The position numbers were made by a program, and so were the translations under genes. 64,000 bases of DNA from Actinomycetospora straminea. Lineage in GTDB: Bacteria; Actinomycetota; Actinomycetes; Mycobacteriales; Pseudonocardiaceae. The stretch lies in NCBI RefSeq assembly GCF_028737255.1, contig NZ_JAQZAN010000001.1, positions 616,567-680,566 on the forward strand. The letters are read 5' to 3'. How positions within the stretch are numbered: position 1 is the first letter of the stretch; each line of letters starts with the position of its first letter. The notes below the pieces were generated by a model. The model searched no databases. It had not been told where the DNA came from and saw nothing but the letters and a program-made list of their open reading frames with translations. Shown here piece by piece: positions 61,361 to 64,000 of the stretch.

Positions 61361-62689
61361 ATGAGGACGGGCGGCATGTCGAGCGGGCACGACGAGGACG
61401 ACGAGCTCTTCGCTCGCGTCTGGGAGCAGCGGGACGCCACGGGGCGTCCGCCGCATCCCGGTCGTGCGGGCGGCGGGCCGGATCCGATGCGTGATCCCGA
61501 CCTCGCCCGCGACCTCGAGCTCGCCGCCGCGCTGCGGGCCGCCGGGCGCGACGCCATCGGTCCCGACGCCGACGCGAGCGCCCGCATGCGGGCCGTGGTC
61601 ATGGGCGAGGTCATGGGCGAGGTCATGGCCGAGATCGGCGGGGGCACCGCGACGCCTCCGCGCGAGCGCACCCGCGTGCTGCGCTCCCCCGACTCCGGTC
61701 CGGTCGGCGGTCGGGGGGCCGGCCGGGCCGGTGCGACCACGCGCCGCGGGAGCACCCGCCCCGGCGACGGTCGTCCCGGGAGGGCCGCGACCCGCCGGCG
61801 CTCGACCCGCCTGATCTCCTCGCTGATCGGCGGGGCGTGCGCGGTCATGCTCCTCGGCGCCCTGACGGTGCTGCTCAGCCGCGGTGCGCTGCCCGGCGAG
61901 ATGCTCTACGGCATCAAGCGGGCGTCCGAGAGCGCCGAGATCGGGCTGACCAGCGGCCAGGAGGCCAAGGGGCAGCGCCACCTCGACTTCGCCGCGACCC
62001 GCCTGGAGGAGGTGTCCGACCTCATCGGCCGCGACACCGCCACGGCGGCGGGCGCCGGGCCGGTCGCCGCGGGCATCGGCCCGGAGGAGGCCGCGCTGGT
62101 GCTGGAGAACCTGCGCGACTTCGACGAGCAGGCCCGCACGGGCTCGCGCCTCATCCTCCCGCTGGCCGGCCGCTCGAGCGGGCCGTCGCCCTCGCAGCTC
62201 GCCGAGTGGGCGCGCGAGCAGTCGGCGCGGATCGACACGCTGAGCCCCTCGCTCGACACCGACGGGCGCGGCGCCGCGGCCCAGTCCCAGCAGATGCTCC
62301 AGCGCCTCGGCCAGCGCGCGACCGCCCTGGGCGGCCCGCAGCGTTGCGCGACCGGCGGGGAGAGCGACGACCTCGGCCCGCTGCCGATCCGCGAGTGCGA
62401 CACCTCCACCTCGCCGTCGGTGGCGACGCCGGAGCGCACCGACGTCTCGGCCACCGAGACCTCGAGCACGACCACCACCACCACGACGACGAGCCGCACG
62501 AGCACCAGCTCGAGCGAGTCGTCGACGCGGGACGGCGGGGCGGACGAGGACTCCGGGTCGGGCGGGGAGTCGGACGACGCCGGCGACGACGCGCCGCCGC
62601 CGGTGCAGGTCCCGCTGCCGGTGCCGCTGCTGCCGCAGGTCGACGTGCCGCCGCTGTTGCCCGGTCTGCCCGGTCTGAGCCTGGGCTGA
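61361..62689 (+). CDS. DUF5667 single-pass membrane protein, probable anti-sigma factor (RsbN-like)
   Basis: 442 residues. The cytoplasmic N-terminus (1-150) has a short helical anti-sigma-like region ([29 protein letters not shown]). One transmembrane helix spans about 151-173. The outer DUF5667 part starts [20 protein letters not shown] (178-197). A Ser/Thr-rich stretch with eight successive threonines and a Pro/Leu-rich end follow. Position after the BldN-like sigma gene, topology and the BldN-type promoter support an RsbN role: holding the sigma factor at the membrane. ATG at 61361 or 61376 are both possible. Confidence 0.75.
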   Translation: MRTGGMSSGHDEDDELFARVWEQRDATGRPPHPGRAGGGPDPMRDPDLARDLELAAALRAAGRDAIGPDADASARMRAVVMGEVMGEVMAEIGGGTATPPRERTRVLRSPDSGPVGGRGAGRAGATTRRGSTRPGDGRPGRAATRRRSTRLISSLIGGACAVMLLGALTVLLSRGALPGEMLYGIKRASESAEIGLTSGQEAKGQRHLDFAATRLEEVSDLIGRDTATAAGAGPVAAGIGPEEAALVLENLRDFDEQARTGSRLILPLAGRSSGPSPSQLAEWAREQSARIDTLSPSLDTDGRGAAAQSQQMLQRLGQRATALGGPQRCATGGESDDLGPLPIRECDTSTSPSVATPERTDVSATETSSTTTTTTTTSRTSTSSSESSTRDGGADEDSGSGGESDDAGDDAPPPVQVPLPVPLLPQVDVPPLLPGLPGLSLG

Positions 62690-62840
62690 CGTCCGCCCGG
62701 GTCGTGGGGCCGGTCGCGGGGCACCCCGACCGTCGTGCCTCCCGTCTAGGGTGAGGTCGCACCGCCCCGGGGTCGATGTCGTTCCGTCCCGCCCCGGCAG
62801 GCTCGGGTCCGGGGACGGACACCACAGGGAGGGTCCGCCG

Positions 62841-63950
62841 GTGGGACGACGGCGCGAGCGCCGGATGCAGGCGGAGCGCGAGGCGGCACGGCTCGCGGGC
62901 GAGGCGTCCGCCGAGGCCGCCCTCGCCGATCCGGCGATCGGTGGGCCCACCGCCTCCGAGCTCCTCGAGTCGGTGCCGGACAGCGCCGGCCCGACCACCG
63001 ACCCCACCGCGGGCGAGAGCCCCGCGGACGTCGCCGTGGCCGGGGGCGCCCCGGACGGCGAGCTGGCCGGCGGCGGGCCCGCGGCGGCCGCCGCGGCGGC
63101 CGAGGCGCCGGACATCCGGCAGTACCCGCCGTCGCCGCGGGTGCCGCCGGACCTCACCGCCGCTGCGTTCTTCGACGTCGACAACACCATGATGATGGGC
63201 GCGTCGATCTTCCACTTCGCCCGCGGGCTGGCGGCGCGGAACTTCTTCTCGGGCTCGGACCTGCGCGGGTTCGTCTGGCAGCAGCTCAAGTTCCGGCTCG
63301 GCGGCGAGGGCACGCCCGACGACGTCCGGGCCCACCGCGAGCAGGCGCTGTCGTTCGTCGCCGGCCAGTCGGTCGCGGAGCTGGTGGAGCTCGGCGAGGA
63401 GATCTACGACGAGCTCATGGCCGACCGCATCTGGGAGGGCACGCGCGCGCTGGCCCAGATGCACCTCGACGCCGGGCAGCGGGTCTGGCTGGTGACGGCG
63501 ACGCCGCTGGAGCTCGCGCGCATCATCGCCCGCCGTCTCGGGCTCACCGGCGCGCTCGGCACGGTCGCCGAGAGCGTGGACGGCGTCTACACCGGGCGCC
63601 TGGTCGGCGAGCTGCTCCACGGCCCGGCCAAGGCCCACGCCGTGCGCGCGCTGGCGGCCCGCGAGGGCCTGGACCTGCGGCGCTGCGCGGCGTACTCCGA
63701 CTCGGTCAACGACGCCCCGATGCTCTCGGTCGTCGGCACCGCCATCGCGGTCAACCCGGACTCGGACCTGCGCCAGCTCGCGCGGCGCCGCGGCTGGGAG
63801 ATCCGCGACTTCCGCTCCGGGCGCAAGGCCGCCCGCATCGGCGTGCCGTCGGTGCTCGGCGCGGGCGCGGTCGCCGGCGCCGTGGTGGGCGGGCTGGCCT
63901 ACCGCCGCCGCTCGACCGCCTCGCGGCTGGCCGAGCGGCTGGTCGGCTAG
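62841..63950 (+). CDS. HAD-IB family phosphatase (SerB-like)
   Basis: 369 residues. After an Ala/Pro-rich ~105-residue N-terminus, [11 protein letters not shown] carries the HAD nucleophile (D112, D114), [14 protein letters not shown] the Ser/Thr motif II, and [18 protein letters not shown] the Mg-binding motif. A C-terminal helix ([18 protein letters not shown]) suggests membrane attachment. It resembles SerB1/SerB-type HAD-IB proteins; M. tuberculosis has serB1 in the equivalent place (Rv0505c, from memory). Phosphoserine or lyso-phospholipid substrates are possible. GTG at 62841 chosen because GGGAGGG lies nine bases upstream. Confidence 0.88.
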   Translation: MGRRRERRMQAEREAARLAGEASAEAALADPAIGGPTASELLESVPDSAGPTTDPTAGESPADVAVAGGAPDGELAGGGPAAAAAAAEAPDIRQYPPSPRVPPDLTAAAFFDVDNTMMMGASIFHFARGLAARNFFSGSDLRGFVWQQLKFRLGGEGTPDDVRAHREQALSFVAGQSVAELVELGEEIYDELMADRIWEGTRALAQMHLDAGQRVWLVTATPLELARIIARRLGLTGALGTVAESVDGVYTGRLVGELLHGPAKAHAVRALAAREGLDLRRCAAYSDSVNDAPMLSVVGTAIAVNPDSDLRQLARRRGWEIRDFRSGRKAARIGVPSVLGAGAVAGAVVGGLAYRRRSTASRLAERLVG

Positions 63951-64000
63951 GGCGTGTCTGATGAATCATCGGGCGTGACTCTGACAAGATCTCGTTGTGC
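63951..64000. mobile_element. Possible left end of an insertion sequence (cut by window edge)
   Basis: Directly after the TAG of the phosphatase gene, which sits in a CTAG context, the sequence changes to about 56% GC and begins GGCGTGTCTGATGAATCATC. The abrupt compositional drop, the start at CTAG (a target type of some IS5-family elements) and the resemblance to terminal repeats suggest an IS end. No transposase is inside the window, so this is tentative. Confidence 0.3.

Overview
The window is a stretch of very GC-rich (roughly 74%) chromosome from an actinobacterium, most likely a member of the Pseudonocardiales such as Pseudonocardia. The evidence is the strong G/C bias at third codon positions, frequent GTG starts, dense 1-4 base stop/start overlaps, a complete menaquinone-linked complex I, a BldC regulator, a BldN-like sigma factor with its anti-sigma, and a gene order that, as I remember them, resembles both the M. 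tuberculosis Rv0500-Rv0563 region and the Streptomyces rex-hem-bldN region. The genus call is an inference.

Layout. 1-5980: end of htpX, a hotdog thioesterase, an unusual crotonase, 2-oxoglutarate:ferredoxin oxidoreductase korAB and a RarD-type permease. 6018-23361 (minus strand): the 14-gene nuoA-N operon, followed by a polyprenyl diphosphate synthase. 23517-37481: menaquinone genes (menJ, menG, menD, menA) around a six-gene Mrp cation/proton antiporter operon (fused mrpAB, C-G) and one secreted protein. 37482-38257: a duplicated hairpin repeat array and a DUF4229 protein. 38478-40734: bldC, a small membrane protein and a MinD/EspI-like ATPase. 40834-46745: cytochrome c maturation (ccsB, resB, ccdA, a TlpA-like lipoprotein) and a phosphatase. 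46742-57551: haem synthesis (hemL; then rex-hemA-hemC-hemD-hemB), a receptor Ser/Thr kinase and three small membrane proteins. 57916-59557: two ferritin-like-fold candidates and a glutaredoxin-like protein. 59840-63950: a 61-residue leader ORF, a BldN-like ECF sigma factor, its DUF5667 anti-sigma candidate and a HAD phosphatase. The last 50 bases are lower in GC and may be the end of an insertion sequence.

How the genes fit together. Most of the window builds a respiratory chain: NADH entry (complex I), the quinone (isoprenoid tail, MenD, MenA, MenG, MenJ), cation/proton exchange (Mrp), c-type cytochrome assembly and haem. The redox repressor Rex sits at the head of the haem operon. Two TGTGA-N6-TCACA-like palindromes, one over the probable rex promoter and one in the menJ leader, suggest NADH/NAD-responsive control of both haem and quinone modification.

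The most interesting regulatory unit is at the right. A CGTAAC-N16-CGTTCA sequence, nearly identical to the Streptomyces sigma-BldN promoter consensus as I remember it, lies directly upstream of the anti-sigma gene, and the sigma factor itself carries an unusual 243-residue proline-rich extension and is translationally coupled to a 61-codon leader ORF. No tRNA, rRNA or CRISPR array was seen.
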